From Tautonia rosea (lineage in GTDB: Bacteria > Planctomycetota > Planctomycetia > Isosphaerales > Isosphaeraceae): a DNA stretch of 64,000 nt. The stretch spans positions 483,015-547,014 of the forward strand of contig NZ_JABBYO010000005.1 in the NCBI RefSeq assembly GCF_012958305.1, given 5' to 3'. The position numbers and the translations under genes were made by a program. This document shows, piece after piece, positions 36,848 through 46,230 of this stretch. Every line of letters starts with the position of its first letter. The first letter of the stretch is position 1. The notes under the pieces were generated by a model. That model ran no database searches. It was not told the DNA's origin and was given only the letters and a program-made list of their open reading frames with translations.

Positions 36848-37354
36848 ATGCAGCGCAGATCACTCGACCTCCGCGACGCCGACGCCGTGATCGCCGAGAT
36901 TCGCCATCTCCAGCAGTGCGGCTACACCATGCTAGGCAAGTGGAACCTTGCCCAGATGTGCGAGCACTTGCGGAAAACACTCCGCCTCGGGCTCGACGGA
37001 TCTGACCGTCGCTTGCCCTGGATTGTCCGGAGCGTGATTACCGGCCCAATCTTTCGGCGGATCGTGAAAACGCGACGGATGAGTTCCGGCCTGCCTGCTC
37101 CCAAGGAACTCGCCCCCAGTAGCCCCGACGGCAGCGACGACCCTGCCGCGATTGAAGCGTGCATTGCGACCCTGCAGGAAGCTCGGGACGCCATCGGCCC
37201 CCTTCCCAAGCACCCGATCGCTGATCTCTCGGTCGAGGAATGGAAACAGGTCAACTGGATCCACTGCTCGCACCACCTCAGCTTCTTGATTCCGAAAGCT
37301 CAGCCGGTTGCAGAAGCCTCGTCCGGCGTCGAGACCGTCTCCGGCCCCCCTTGA
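36848..37354 (+). CDS. DUF1569 protein (DinB-like fold)
   Basis: 168 residues. Family features are GYTMLGKWNLAQMCEHLRKTL near the N-terminus, a central segment GLPAPKELAPS, and NWIHCSHHLSFLIPKA at the C-terminus, whose His residues correspond to the metal site of DinB-like four-helix proteins. It is cytoplasmic by lack of signal. Function of DUF1569 is unknown. It abuts the convergent VOC gene with zero spacing (stop codons at 37354/37355). Confidence 0.85.
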   Translation: MQRRSLDLRDADAVIAEIRHLQQCGYTMLGKWNLAQMCEHLRKTLRLGLDGSDRRLPWIVRSVITGPIFRRIVKTRRMSSGLPAPKELAPSSPDGSDDPAAIEACIATLQEARDAIGPLPKHPIADLSVEEWKQVNWIHCSHHLSFLIPKAQPVAEASSGVETVSGPP

Positions 37355-37714
37355 TCAGCCTGTCTCAGTGCGTCCCGACCAGGCGAACAAGGTGATCGGC
37401 GTTCCTTCGGGATCGGTCAGGCGAACCTCTCGATAAGACTCTTCGGTGTTGTCGCTGGCTTCGCTCACCGAGATCGCGAGTGCCTGCAAGCGAACCCGTT
37501 CGGCATCCGGGTCCTCCACCTGAAAGACGAGGCGACACCCGCTCCCTCCCCTTTCCGATCGCTTCAACGCCAACCGACCACCGCCAGGGGCTTCGAGCAA
37601 GACGAATCCTTTGGGAAAATCCCTAAGGACGATCCGCAGGCCGAGCACCTCGGCGTACCAGCGGGCCATCGACTCGGGATCAACCACGTGCAATTCGGTC
37701 ATGAACAGCGTCAT
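37355..37714 (-). CDS. VOC family (glyoxalase/bleomycin-resistance-like) protein
   Basis: 119 residues, the length of a single two-module VOC protein. The pattern TELHVVDPESMARWYAEVLGLRI, then LEAPGGGRLALKR, LVFQVEDPDAERVRL and LTDPEGTPITLF is typical, with a Glu/His-type metal site plausible (His in LHVVD). Substrate unknown. It is convergent with the DUF1569 gene, sharing a gene boundary. Confidence 0.88.
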   Translation of the reverse strand: MTLFMTELHVVDPESMARWYAEVLGLRIVLRDFPKGFVLLEAPGGGRLALKRSERGGSGCRLVFQVEDPDAERVRLQALAISVSEASDNTEESYREVRLTDPEGTPITLFAWSGRTETG

Positions 37715-37847
37715 CGGATTCGCGTCTCGGCAGTCGTCTTCGAATCCTACCCCGATCGGTTGACGTTGACCGTCCGGGTAGGATGGCTAAAATCTGCCTC
37801 ATCTTACGCAATCCACTGCCCGATCCGCCGCACCCGAAGGTCCGAGG

Positions 37848-39362
37848 ATGTCCGAGGAGAAGTTCGACGACCTGGAAGCTGTCCGCCTGGAGAAGCTCCG
37901 TCGCATCGAGGCGATGGGGATCGACCCCTGGGGCCAACGGTTTGACGGCCACCAGGCCATCGACCAGGTTCGCAACCTGGAGCCTGAGGCTGCCCAGCCC
38001 GGCGATGAGGTTCCCGGCCCTCGCGTCCGAATCACCGGCCGGATCATGCTCCGCCGCGTCCAGGGGAATGTTCACTTCCTCGAACTCCGCGATTGGACCG
38101 GCCGCATCCAGATCTTTCTCGGAAAGAAACAGGTCGGGCCCGATGCCTGGCAACTCGCCAAGGAGCTTGATCTCTCCGACCTGATCGGCGTGGACGGTAC
38201 GCTCGGCTTCACAAAGACGGGAGAGCTGACGGTCTTCGCCGAGTCGATCACGTTCCTCGGAAAGAGCCTCCTTCCCCCTCCCGAGAAGTGGCATGGCCTG
38301 ACCGATGTCGAAGCGCGCAGCCGGATGCGCTATCTCGACCTGTTCAGCAATCCCGACAGCTTGCAGACCTTCCTCGGCCGCTCGAAGATCGTCTCAACCA
38401 TTCGCCGCGTCCTCCAGGAGCGCGGCTTTGTTGAGGTCGAAGGGCCGACCATGCAATCGATCGCCGGAGGAGCCGCCGCCCGGCCCTTCGTCTCGCATCA
38501 CAATGCGCTCGACATCGACTTGTTCCTACGGATCGCCCTCGAACTGCCCCTCAAGCGTCTGCTCGTCGGCGGGATGGAACGAGTCTTCGAATTGGGTCGG
38601 GTCTATCGGAACGAGGGGATCAGCCGAAAGCACAACCCTGAGTTCACCATGATGGAGGCCTATCAGGCCTACGGCGACTACCACAGCATGATGGACCTGA
38701 CCGAGGCCCTTATCTGCGGCGCGATCGAGGCGATCGACGGCAACTTTCAACGCACGATTCACGTCGGTTCCGAGGGAGAGATCGCTCCCACGACGGTCGA
38801 TTTCACTCCCCCCTGGCCCCGCAGAGCATACAACGACCTTGTCCTGGAACACGCCGGGGTCGATCCCACGGATGTCGCCGCCGTGAAGGCGAAGGCCGAA
38901 TCCCTCGGCCTTGAGACCGCTGGGAAAGCTCCCGTCGTCATCCTCGGTGAGCTGTTCGAGGAGGCCGTCGAAGACAATCTGACCGGCCCGGTCTTCGTTA
39001 TTGATTACCCTGCCCCCCTCTGCCCCCTGACCAAACGCAAGGCCGGGCACCCCGAGATTGCCGAACGCTTCGAACTGTTCGTCCTCGGCATGGAACTGGC
39101 CAACGCCTACACCGAACTGAATGACCCGAATTTGCAAGAAGAACTCTTCCGATCGCAGCTTGCCGGTCTGGCTGAGGATGAGTCGATGGCCAAGATGGAC
39201 GACGACTTCATCAAGGCCCTCAAGCACGCCATGCCCCCCGCCGGCGGCCTGGGCATCGGCATCGACCGCCTCTGCATGCTCCTGCTCGACAAGCAGAGCA
39301 TCCGGGACGTGATCCTCTTTCCATTGCTCCGGCCCCAAGGCTCGGGAAGCAGCGGGGGCTGA
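37848..39362 (+). CDS. lysS: Lysyl-tRNA synthetase, class II
   Basis: 504 residues. An N-terminal OB-fold anticodon domain (about 55-150; VRITGRIMLRRVQGNVHFLELRDWTGRIQ) precedes the class II catalytic core. Motif 1 region is VEVEGPTMQSIAGGAAARPF, motif 2 is FELGRVYRNEGISRKHNPEF, and motif 3 is GGLGIGIDRLCMLLLD. It charges tRNA-Lys with lysine using ATP. Full length, single copy in the window. It is followed by the LolC/LolD-type genes. Confidence 0.97.
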   Translation: MSEEKFDDLEAVRLEKLRRIEAMGIDPWGQRFDGHQAIDQVRNLEPEAAQPGDEVPGPRVRITGRIMLRRVQGNVHFLELRDWTGRIQIFLGKKQVGPDAWQLAKELDLSDLIGVDGTLGFTKTGELTVFAESITFLGKSLLPPPEKWHGLTDVEARSRMRYLDLFSNPDSLQTFLGRSKIVSTIRRVLQERGFVEVEGPTMQSIAGGAAARPFVSHHNALDIDLFLRIALELPLKRLLVGGMERVFELGRVYRNEGISRKHNPEFTMMEAYQAYGDYHSMMDLTEALICGAIEAIDGNFQRTIHVGSEGEIAPTTVDFTPPWPRRAYNDLVLEHAGVDPTDVAAVKAKAESLGLETAGKAPVVILGELFEEAVEDNLTGPVFVIDYPAPLCPLTKRKAGHPEIAERFELFVLGMELANAYTELNDPNLQEELFRSQLAGLAEDESMAKMDDDFIKALKHAMPPAGGLGIGIDRLCMLLLDKQSIRDVILFPLLRPQGSGSSGG

Positions 39363-39442
39363 GTGTCCGGTTCGATGCGATCGGGAGGATGACCGATCGT
39401 GGATGCCTTGATTGACAGGCTGGCGTAAGGAGACGCCCGACC

Positions 39443-40849
39443 ATGTACAAGTACCTGCTCTGCTGGCGCTATCTGCGCACCCGATACATCGCGCTGGCGA
39501 GCATCATCAGCGTCATGCTCGGCGTGGCGACGATGATCGTGGTCAACTCGGTCATGGCCGGCTTCTCGACGATGATGCAGGAGCGCCTGCACGGCACGCT
39601 CTCAGATATCATTATCGAGTCCTTCAGCCTCAACGGCTTCGACAATCCCGACGAGGTGATGACCGCCCTTCAAGAAGCCGTCGGCGACCGAGTCGATGCG
39701 ATGGCACCGTCGTTGCAACTGTTCGGCTACGCGATGATTCCCGTGGGAGGCGGCGAACATCTCACCCGAGAGGTGCAGATCATCGGCGTTCGTCCTGAGG
39801 ACCGCGCGAAGGTCGGCGACTTCGCTCAGTACCTCGTTCATCAGCCGCGATCAGGCCAGACTGAGCCCCCAAAGGCCGAGCCGACCTTCCACGTCCCTGA
39901 CAAATACCGCCTGAACACCTACGCCGGGCAGGTTTACCAGCAAACCGACCCGAACGACCCCTTCGCCGACATCCTTCGTCAGGACATGGAATCGCTTGTT
40001 CCGGCGGACGGCATGATCCTCGGTTATGCCATCGGCACTGTCCACCGTCCCGAGACGGGCGAGGACATGTTCATTGCTCCTCAGGGGTCGAAGGTCATCC
40101 TGCACTTCCCCTCGGCCGGTCGCACCCCCGAGGCCAAGACGGGCGAATTCACCGTTGTCAGCTACTTCAAAAGCGGCATGAGTGAATACGACTCAATGCA
40201 GGTCTACGTCCCGATTGACCGCATCCAGTTCCTCCGCGGCCAGGATGGCTTCGTCAACCAGATCCAGGTGAAAGCGAAACCGGGGACCGACCTCGACACC
40301 CTCGCTCGGGACATCCGCCTGGCGATGGAAGCCAAATGGCCGACCCGATTCCTCGTCTCTACGTGGGAGCAGAAGCAAGGCCCCCTGCTCGCGGCCGTCC
40401 AGGTCGAGCAGAACATTCTCAACATCTTGCTCTTCTTCATTATCGCCGTGGCCGGGTTTGGCATCCTCGGCATCTTCTCGATGATCGTGGTGGAGAAGAC
40501 GCGTGACATCGGCATCCTCAAGGCGCTCGGCGCGTCCGACTCAGGGGTCCGGGGCATCTTCCTCGGCTACGGCCTGACGCTCGGGATGGTCGGCAGCCTC
40601 GTCGGTATGACCGGCGGTCTGCTGTTCGTCAAGTACATCAACGAGATTGAGAAAGGCCTGAGCAAAATCACCGGCCGGAAGGTCTTTGACGACTCGATCT
40701 ACTATTTCCCCGAGATCCCGACCCTGGTTGAACCGTTGACGGTCGCCTGGATTGTTGTTGGTGCCCTGGTCATCGCCGTGGCCGCCAGTGTCTGGCCCGC
40801 GCAACGGGCTTCTCGGATGCACCCGGTCAAGGCCCTACGCTACGAGTGA
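39443..40849 (+). CDS. LolC/LolE-like ABC transporter permease (FtsX superfamily)
   Basis: 468 residues. It begins with KYLLCWRYLRTRYIALASIISVMLGV (N-terminal helix of LolC/E/MacB/FtsX-type permeases). A large extracytoplasmic domain (about 50-330) follows, then three C-terminal helices: NILLFFIIAVAGFGILGIFS with the coupling segment VVEKTRDIGILKALGAS, FLGYGLTLGMVGSLVGMTGG and TVAWIVVGALVIAVAASVWPAQRASRM. With the next gene it should form an ATP-driven exporter, probably extracting lipoproteins or another envelope substrate. Confidence 0.92.
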   Translation: MYKYLLCWRYLRTRYIALASIISVMLGVATMIVVNSVMAGFSTMMQERLHGTLSDIIIESFSLNGFDNPDEVMTALQEAVGDRVDAMAPSLQLFGYAMIPVGGGEHLTREVQIIGVRPEDRAKVGDFAQYLVHQPRSGQTEPPKAEPTFHVPDKYRLNTYAGQVYQQTDPNDPFADILRQDMESLVPADGMILGYAIGTVHRPETGEDMFIAPQGSKVILHFPSAGRTPEAKTGEFTVVSYFKSGMSEYDSMQVYVPIDRIQFLRGQDGFVNQIQVKAKPGTDLDTLARDIRLAMEAKWPTRFLVSTWEQKQGPLLAAVQVEQNILNILLFFIIAVAGFGILGIFSMIVVEKTRDIGILKALGASDSGVRGIFLGYGLTLGMVGSLVGMTGGLLFVKYINEIEKGLSKITGRKVFDDSIYYFPEIPTLVEPLTVAWIVVGALVIAVAASVWPAQRASRMHPVKALRYE

Positions 40850-40934
40850 TCGATTCCTGACAAACTCTCCTGGAAACGCTTCGTGTGCCCACGATGCGGC
40901 GAGCGCATCTCATCCCCTTCCTCCGGAGGCCCCG

Positions 40935-41645
40935 ATGGTCCCCCATCTCTCGACGCTCGGCCTGTCCAAGTCGTACCAAAAGGGACGCGAATCGGTCCCG
41001 GTGCTCGACGAGGTCGATCTGGAGATCGACCAGGGAGAGCTGCTTGCGATCGTGGGTGCAAGCGGGTCGGGCAAGAGTACCCTGCTGCACCTGATCGGCC
41101 TGATCGACGGCGCGGATGGGGGACAGATCGAACTCAACGGCGAGCGGATCGACAACCTGCCCAGCCGCCGCCGCGATGCGTTGCGTAACCGCACGTTCGG
41201 CTTCATCTTTCAGTTCTACCACCTCTTGCCCGAACTGACGGCGCTGGAGAACGTTCTCATTCCCTTGACGATCCGCTTCGGTCCGCTTGAGTACCTGGCG
41301 AAGCGCCGGAGTTTCCGGATCGAGGCCGAGGCCATGCTCGATCGCGTCGGTCTGAGCCATCGGATCACCCACAAGCCGAACGAGCTCTCCGGCGGGGAAA
41401 TGCAGCGGGTTGCCATCGCCCGGGCACTGGTGGGTGGACCGTCCGTCTTGCTGGCCGATGAGCCGACCGGCAACCTCGACGCCAACACCGGTCGGGAAGT
41501 CCTCGACCTGCTCCGCGACTTGAACCGCGAACGGGCGCTCACTATGATACTCGTCACCCACGACCTGGGAATTGCCTCGAAGGCTGACCGGGTCGTGCGA
41601 CTGGCCGAGGGTCGCCTGGAAGAGTGGTCCCCGGTCCTCGCCTGA
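40935..41645 (+). CDS. ABC transporter ATP-binding protein, LolD-like
   Basis: 236 residues from ATG 40935 (CCGGAGG upstream). Walker A GASGSGKST, Q-loop in FIFQFYHLLPELTALENV, signature LSGGEMQRVAIARAL, Walker B VLLADEPTGNLD and H-loop VTHD are all intact. MacB/LolD subfamily by length and Q-loop sequence. It is 85 bp downstream of the LolC/E-like permease and its likely partner. Other frames covering this locus on the minus strand are shadows. Confidence 0.95.
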   Translation: MVPHLSTLGLSKSYQKGRESVPVLDEVDLEIDQGELLAIVGASGSGKSTLLHLIGLIDGADGGQIELNGERIDNLPSRRRDALRNRTFGFIFQFYHLLPELTALENVLIPLTIRFGPLEYLAKRRSFRIEAEAMLDRVGLSHRITHKPNELSGGEMQRVAIARALVGGPSVLLADEPTGNLDANTGREVLDLLRDLNRERALTMILVTHDLGIASKADRVVRLAEGRLEEWSPVLA

Positions 41646-41732
41646 ATTCCCTCCCCGGTTCGATTGATGTCCACCTCGGGGCCTCTTGGTCCGACCAAGG
41701 CCCCCCCTGCCCGCCCGTCGAGGAGCAACGCC

Positions 41733-42602
41733 ATGAGCCTGAAGGTTTCCATCAACGGCAAGCTCTTCGACAAGGCCGACGCCAAGATCAGCGTCTACGA
41801 CCACGGCTTGCTCTACGGTGACGGCGTGTTCGAGGGGCTCCGTTCGTACAACGGCCGGGTTTTCCGCCTCGAAGATCACATTGACCGGCTCTACGCCTCG
41901 GCTCGTGCCATCCATCTTGAAATTCCGATGGCTCGCGCCGAGCTGGCCGAAGCCGTCGTCGAGACCTTGAAGGTCAACGACCTGATCGACGCCTATATCC
42001 GCGTCGTCGTGACCCGAGGGGCCGGAAGCCTCGGGCTTGACCCCCGCAGAACGTCGGACCCGCAGGTCATCATCATCACCGATACGATCTCCCTGTACCC
42101 TGACGAGCTCTATGAGCATGGCCTGAAAATCATCACCTCCGGCACGATTCGTAACCATCCGGCGGCCCTGAACCCGCGGATCAAGTCGCTGAACTACCTG
42201 AACAACATCCTCGCCAAGATCGAGGGCACCAACGCCGGATGCCTCGAAGCGCTGATGCTCAACCATCAGGGACATGTGGCCGAATGCACCGGCGACAACG
42301 TCTTTATTGTTCACAAAGGGGTCATCCACACGCCCTCGGTCGACTCCGGCATCCTGGAGGGAATCACCCGCCAGGCCGTCATTGACCTGGCTCGTGAGAT
42401 CGGCCTGACCGTCATCGAACGGACGATGGACCGCCACGACATCTACACCGCCGACGAGTGCTTCCTGACCGGTACCGCCGCCGAGGTCATTCCCGTCATC
42501 GATTGCGACGCACGCCCGATCGGCGACGGACACCCCGGCCCAATCACGAAGGACCTCCACCGACGCTTCCATGCCCTCGTCCGGGGCGAGAAGCATTCCT
42601 GA
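41733..42602 (+). CDS. ilvE: Class IV aminotransferase, branched-chain type
   Basis: 289 residues from ATG 41733 (GAGGAG 7 nt upstream). Fold-type IV PLP enzyme: ISVYDHGLLYGDGVFEGLRSYNG, RGAGSLGLDPR, the PLP Lys in KSLNYLNNILAK, ECTGDNVFIV and GITRQAVIDLA. This matches branched-chain amino acid aminotransferase, making Val/Leu/Ile from 2-oxoacids and glutamate. D-amino-acid or aminodeoxychorismate activities are possible for this fold, so the symbol is probable, not certain. Confidence 0.88.
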   Translation: MSLKVSINGKLFDKADAKISVYDHGLLYGDGVFEGLRSYNGRVFRLEDHIDRLYASARAIHLEIPMARAELAEAVVETLKVNDLIDAYIRVVVTRGAGSLGLDPRRTSDPQVIIITDTISLYPDELYEHGLKIITSGTIRNHPAALNPRIKSLNYLNNILAKIEGTNAGCLEALMLNHQGHVAECTGDNVFIVHKGVIHTPSVDSGILEGITRQAVIDLAREIGLTVIERTMDRHDIYTADECFLTGTAAEVIPVIDCDARPIGDGHPGPITKDLHRRFHALVRGEKHS

Positions 42603-42877
42603 TCTTCCGCTCGGACCGCCTCCGTTGTCCGGATCGTCGTCTTCAAACCAAGACGATCCAAAGGAGGACCGGTCCTGGTACGAGCATGATCGCTCCCAGC
42701 TCGCCCCAGGCTCTACCTTTTGCTCGACCCACCCGGTGAGCTTGGCCCCGATCCGAAGCGAACCGGCGGGGCTCTTGATTCCGAGCAGACTTGGTCGCAT
42801 CTTAGATGCCAGGTCTCGGCATCGCGCCTTTCGGAATCGAAGGTGGAGGCCGAGACGCTCCGGCCCTCGGTGATCCC

Positions 42878-43336
42878 ATGCTCCAGATCGCCCGCATTCT
42901 CGCACCAACGGACTTCAGCTCACACTCCGAGGGCTCTGTTCGCTTCGCCTGCGAACTCGCTGAACGCCTTGGGGCCGAGCTGCATCTGGTCCACATCCTC
43001 TCCGACGTTGTTGTACCCGCTGGGCCCGACCCGATGCTCATCTCCAGCATGCCCCCGGAATACTATCGGGAGATTGAGGACCAGTCGCGCCAGACGCTCG
43101 AATCGCTCTGCGACGCCGACTGGCCTCGCCCCGCTCAAATCGTAACCGAGGTGCGCTGGGGAGATCCCGTCGATGAGATCAATGCCTACGCCACCGAGAA
43201 GGCCATCGACATGATCGTGGTGGCAACTCACGGCCGAACGGGTCTAGCTCACGTCCTGCTTGGCTCGGTCGCCGAGCGCATCGTCCGCGAGGCCCCCTGC
43301 CCCGTCCTGACGATTCGGGACAAGAAAACCTCCTGA
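42878..43336 (+). CDS. Universal stress protein (UspA family)
   Basis: 152 residues from ATG 42878; the in-frame extension to 42806 is Gly/Pro rich and unlikely. The family N-terminus RILAPTDFSSHSEGSVRFACELAE and the C-terminal ATP-binding loop VVATHGRTGLAHVLLGSVAE followed by PCPVLTIR are intact. Single-domain Usp proteins act in stress responses and bind ATP; the exact role varies. Confidence 0.93.
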   Translation: MLQIARILAPTDFSSHSEGSVRFACELAERLGAELHLVHILSDVVVPAGPDPMLISSMPPEYYREIEDQSRQTLESLCDADWPRPAQIVTEVRWGDPVDEINAYATEKAIDMIVVATHGRTGLAHVLLGSVAERIVREAPCPVLTIRDKKTS

Positions 43337-43393
43337 TTCGAGTCGTCGATCATCCCAGGTCGATCGCTCCGCACCCGATCCGAGGGCCCGCCC

Positions 43394-44572
43394 TTGCGAC
43401 TCGCCCCCGCTGCTTCCATTGCACCTTCCCGGATTCGGGCCATCGCCGCCCTGGCCGACGAGCATCCGGGCACGCTCCGCCTCTTCTACGGCGAAGACAC
43501 CCTGCCCACCCCCGACTTCATCAAGCAGGCTGCCCACGCCGCAATTGACTCCGACCGCACATACTACACGCCGAATCCCGGTTATCCTGAGCTTCGAGAC
43601 GCGATCGCCCACCAGTACCAGCAACTCCACGGCGTGCCGATCCGCCGCGAGGAGGTGGTCGTCACCGCCAGCGGGATGATGGCGATTCACCTGGCCGTCG
43701 AGGCTACGGTCGGCCCCGGCGACTCAGCGCTCGTCGTCACTCCTCTCTGGCCGAACTTCGTCGGGGCCATCCAGGTCGCGGGAGCCGAAGCGATCGAAGT
43801 CCCCCTCGCCCTTGAACCCGACGGCTTCCGACTTGACCTCGACCGCCTTGAGTCTGCGCTTCGCTCCAACACGCGGTTGCTTGCCCTGGCCAGCCCCGGC
43901 AACCCGACCGGCTGGACCGCGTCACTCGACGACTGGCGAACCCTCGTCGCCTTCTGCGAGCGTAACGACCTCTGGCTCCTCGCCGACGGGGTCTACGAAC
44001 GGATCGTCTTCGGGAACAACGCGACCATCGCTCCCAGCCCGATCGAACTGCCCGAGGCCCGCGCTCGCACCATCATCGCGCAAAGCTGCTCGAAAGCGTA
44101 CCGAATGACCGGATGGCGGGTCGGCTATGCCATCGCCCCTCCCGAGGTGGCACCGACCCTCGCCTTTCTCCAGGAATATGCCGTCAGCCATGCCTTCGGG
44201 GTCGCTCAGGAGGCCGCTCGGGTCGCGATTCGAGACGGCGATGCCTTCCTCGCCGAGGCCCAGGCCCGATACGCCCGGCATCGCGACCTCGCCGTCGATC
44301 GCCTCCGGCAGATCGACGGGATTCAAGTTCCCGTACCCGATGGGGCATTCTACGTCTTCCCAAAACTCAACGGGCTGAATGAGTCGGTCGCCTTCTGCGA
44401 ATCGCTCGTGCGAGAGCGTCGGGTCGGCGTCGCTCCCGGATCGGCCTTCGGCGAAGGGGGGGAGGGTCATGTTCGCATCTGCTTTGCCGTCGATGAATTG
44501 ACCTTGCTCGACGGGCTCGATCGGTTCGAGGCCGGCTGGCGTGCCTTCCGAGACCGAGGACTGTCGACATGA
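43394..44572 (+). CDS. Class I/II pyridoxal-phosphate aminotransferase
   Basis: 392 residues, TTG start at 43394; no ATG lies close by upstream in the frame. Fold-type I markers: TYYTPNPGYPELRDAI, ASPGNPTGW (substrate Asn), LADGVYERIVF (Asp/Tyr to PLP) and SCSKAYRMTGWRVGY (Schiff-base Lys), C-terminal Arg in EGHVRICF. Aspartate-type subgroup I-gamma by sequence; substrate unknown. Its stop overlaps the start of the Nudix gene (ATGA), so the two are translationally coupled. Confidence 0.92.
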   Translation: MRLAPAASIAPSRIRAIAALADEHPGTLRLFYGEDTLPTPDFIKQAAHAAIDSDRTYYTPNPGYPELRDAIAHQYQQLHGVPIRREEVVVTASGMMAIHLAVEATVGPGDSALVVTPLWPNFVGAIQVAGAEAIEVPLALEPDGFRLDLDRLESALRSNTRLLALASPGNPTGWTASLDDWRTLVAFCERNDLWLLADGVYERIVFGNNATIAPSPIELPEARARTIIAQSCSKAYRMTGWRVGYAIAPPEVAPTLAFLQEYAVSHAFGVAQEAARVAIRDGDAFLAEAQARYARHRDLAVDRLRQIDGIQVPVPDGAFYVFPKLNGLNESVAFCESLVRERRVGVAPGSAFGEGGEGHVRICFAVDELTLLDGLDRFEAGWRAFRDRGLST

Positions 44573-45114
44573 ACGACCACCCAATCGGCCAGGATGACCG
44601 AATTCTCTACCGAGGGCACAAAATCGATCTGGCCCTTCGCCCCGTTTCGCTCGCCGACGGCTCCACCGCCGAGCGAGAGGTCGTTCTTCATCGAGGAGCT
44701 GTCGCACTGCTTCCCTTGCTCGATGGCGACCGTGTCTGCTTGATCCGCAATCGGCGCTTTGCAATCGGCAAGACCTTGCTCGAAGTTCCCGCCGGGACGA
44801 TTGACCCTGGCGAACCCCCCGACGCCTGCGCTGTCCGCGAACTCCGAGAGGAAACTGGTTACATCGCCGGGCGGATCACCCTGCTCACCGAATGGTGGGT
44901 CTCTCCGGGCCTGTTTACCGAACGCATGTATCTCTTTCGCTGCGACGACCTGCGGGAAGGCCACCACTCCCTTGAGTTGGACGAACAGATCGAACCGGTC
45001 GTCGTTCCCTGGGATCAGGCCGTTAACATGGCCCTCGACGGCAGGATCGAGGACGCAAAATCGATGCTCGCCATTCTCTACTGGGATCGACTTCGATCCT
45101 CTGCAACGCAATGA
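44569..45114 (+). CDS. Nudix hydrolase, ADP-ribose pyrophosphatase-like
   Basis: 181 residues. The Nudix box GX5EX7REUXEEXGU is intact from GTIDPGEPPDACAVRELREETG. The N-terminal strand ILYRGHKIDLALRPV and the WWVSPGLFTERMYLFRC stretch fit ADP-ribose/ADP-sugar pyrophosphatases (NudF-like). It hydrolyses a nucleoside diphosphate linked to another group in the cytoplasm. It overlaps the aminotransferase stop by 4 nt. A hairpin follows. Confidence 0.92.
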   Translation: MNDHPIGQDDRILYRGHKIDLALRPVSLADGSTAEREVVLHRGAVALLPLLDGDRVCLIRNRRFAIGKTLLEVPAGTIDPGEPPDACAVRELREETGYIAGRITLLTEWWVSPGLFTERMYLFRCDDLREGHHSLELDEQIEPVVVPWDQAVNMALDGRIEDAKSMLAILYWDRLRSSATQ

Positions 45115-45159
45115 GCAGACATCCCTTGCCCATCACGTTCCTGTGATCACCAACACCAA

Positions 45160-45200
45160 TGCCGAGGACGCATCACTCGACGTGGAGTGAGGCCTCGGCA
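45160..45200 (+). terminator. Two-tier hairpin after Nudix gene
   Basis: TGCCGAGG (45160-45167) pairs with CCTCGGCA (45193-45200), and inside it TCACTC (45173-45178) pairs with GAGTGA (45185-45190). No T tract follows. It may end the rightward transcript. Confidence 0.5.
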
Positions 45201-45252
45201 CTTGAAGGATGCAACGGTCGTTCGGATTGATTGAGTTCCCGTCCTCGCTTTG

Positions 45253-46230
45253 TCAGTCGCGGAACCGCATCATGCAGGGTGTCAGCACTGCGTCCATCAG
45301 GTGAATCCCCGGACGAGTCCGTTCGTGATGATTCAGGTACAGATCGAGATCAGACGAACTGATCCAGCGGGTTCGCCGCCACTCGACACGACCATCGGTG
45401 AACAGGACATTCTGGCCGGCACCGCCATGATTGGGGCTGTTCCCCACCAGTACGATGCCACCTTGCCCCGCCGCGTTGTTGGTCCGGTCGAGCCGAAACG
45501 GGGGTTGATCGGCGACGAGCGGAACCCGATTCTCGATATTGAACGGCAGCGGCATCGTCTGTCCGGTGGTGGGATGTCGGACTCCAAGGTGATAGGCATA
45601 ATCCACTCGGATGTCATCCCGGCAGGTTCCGGGCACATGCTGTTCGCGGCCGAGCAAGTCGTCGAACCGGGGAAGTTGCTTCGTCGGGATTGACGCTCCG
45701 TCGCACGGACAATCTAGGGTGGTATGGTCGTGCAGCAAGCCGGCTTCGTTGAGCTGTACGAACGCCGCCCCGACATACGAGGCCGGGCAGGACGGATCAA
45801 CGTACGGAAAAGTGTGGTGCGTGGCAGCGTACTGACTCATGGCCAGTCCAATCTGACGCAGGTTATCCGTACACATCAGCTTTCCGACGCTTTGTTGCTG
45901 ATGGCGAACTGCGGGAACCAGTGACATCATGCCGATGAGCATGACCGCGGCAGCCACTCCCACATCCACCCAGCGAACCCGAGGACGGGTCGGAGCAAAC
46001 TCAAGAATGCGGGGTTCTTCGGCGTGACGAAGGATCCGGGCCGTGGTACGGGCCGCAAGAGCGGAGGGAGGCTCAGGGTCGTCCGCGTCGAGCAGCAAGG
46101 AGAGGGCGTGTCGGAGTCGAGCACGCCGATCGGCAAGGGAAGGGTCAGAGGCGGCGGCCAGGTCGAGCTGCTCTCGACGGTCGTCATCGAGCTGGCCAAA
46201 AGCCTCATCAAAGAGGGCGGCGTCGTTCAT
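45253..46230 (-). CDS. Anti-sigma-factor-like protein fused to a DUF1559-like domain
   Basis: 325 residues. The N-terminal ~75 residues are acidic and helical (FGQLDDDRREQLDLAAASDP), as in putative anti-sigma factors, without a CxxC zinc motif. One transmembrane helix follows at about 90-110 (VAAAVMLIGMMSLVPAV). The outer part has KLMCTDNLRQIGLAMSQYAATHHTFP, GLLHDHTTLDCP and GGAGQNVLFTDGRVEWRR, the DUF1559 signatures, but no prepilin leader. Its ATG overlaps the sigma gene stop by 4 nt, so it is co-translated with it and likely holds the sigma factor at the membrane. Confidence 0.85.
   Translation of the reverse strand: MNDAALFDEAFGQLDDDRREQLDLAAASDPSLADRRARLRHALSLLLDADDPEPPSALAARTTARILRHAEEPRILEFAPTRPRVRWVDVGVAAAVMLIGMMSLVPAVRHQQQSVGKLMCTDNLRQIGLAMSQYAATHHTFPYVDPSCPASYVGAAFVQLNEAGLLHDHTTLDCPCDGASIPTKQLPRFDDLLGREQHVPGTCRDDIRVDYAYHLGVRHPTTGQTMPLPFNIENRVPLVADQPPFRLDRTNNAAGQGGIVLVGNSPNHGGAGQNVLFTDGRVEWRRTRWISSSDLDLYLNHHERTRPGIHLMDAVLTPCMMRFRD

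Noticed and set aside
35610..36980. 456-codon minus-strand frame
   Set aside because: Antisense to the LarA-family gene whose active-site residues are intact.
40827..42908. 693-codon open frame on the minus strand
   Set aside because: It lies antisense to clear LolD-like and class IV aminotransferase genes and shows no domain; it is a GC-rich shadow frame.
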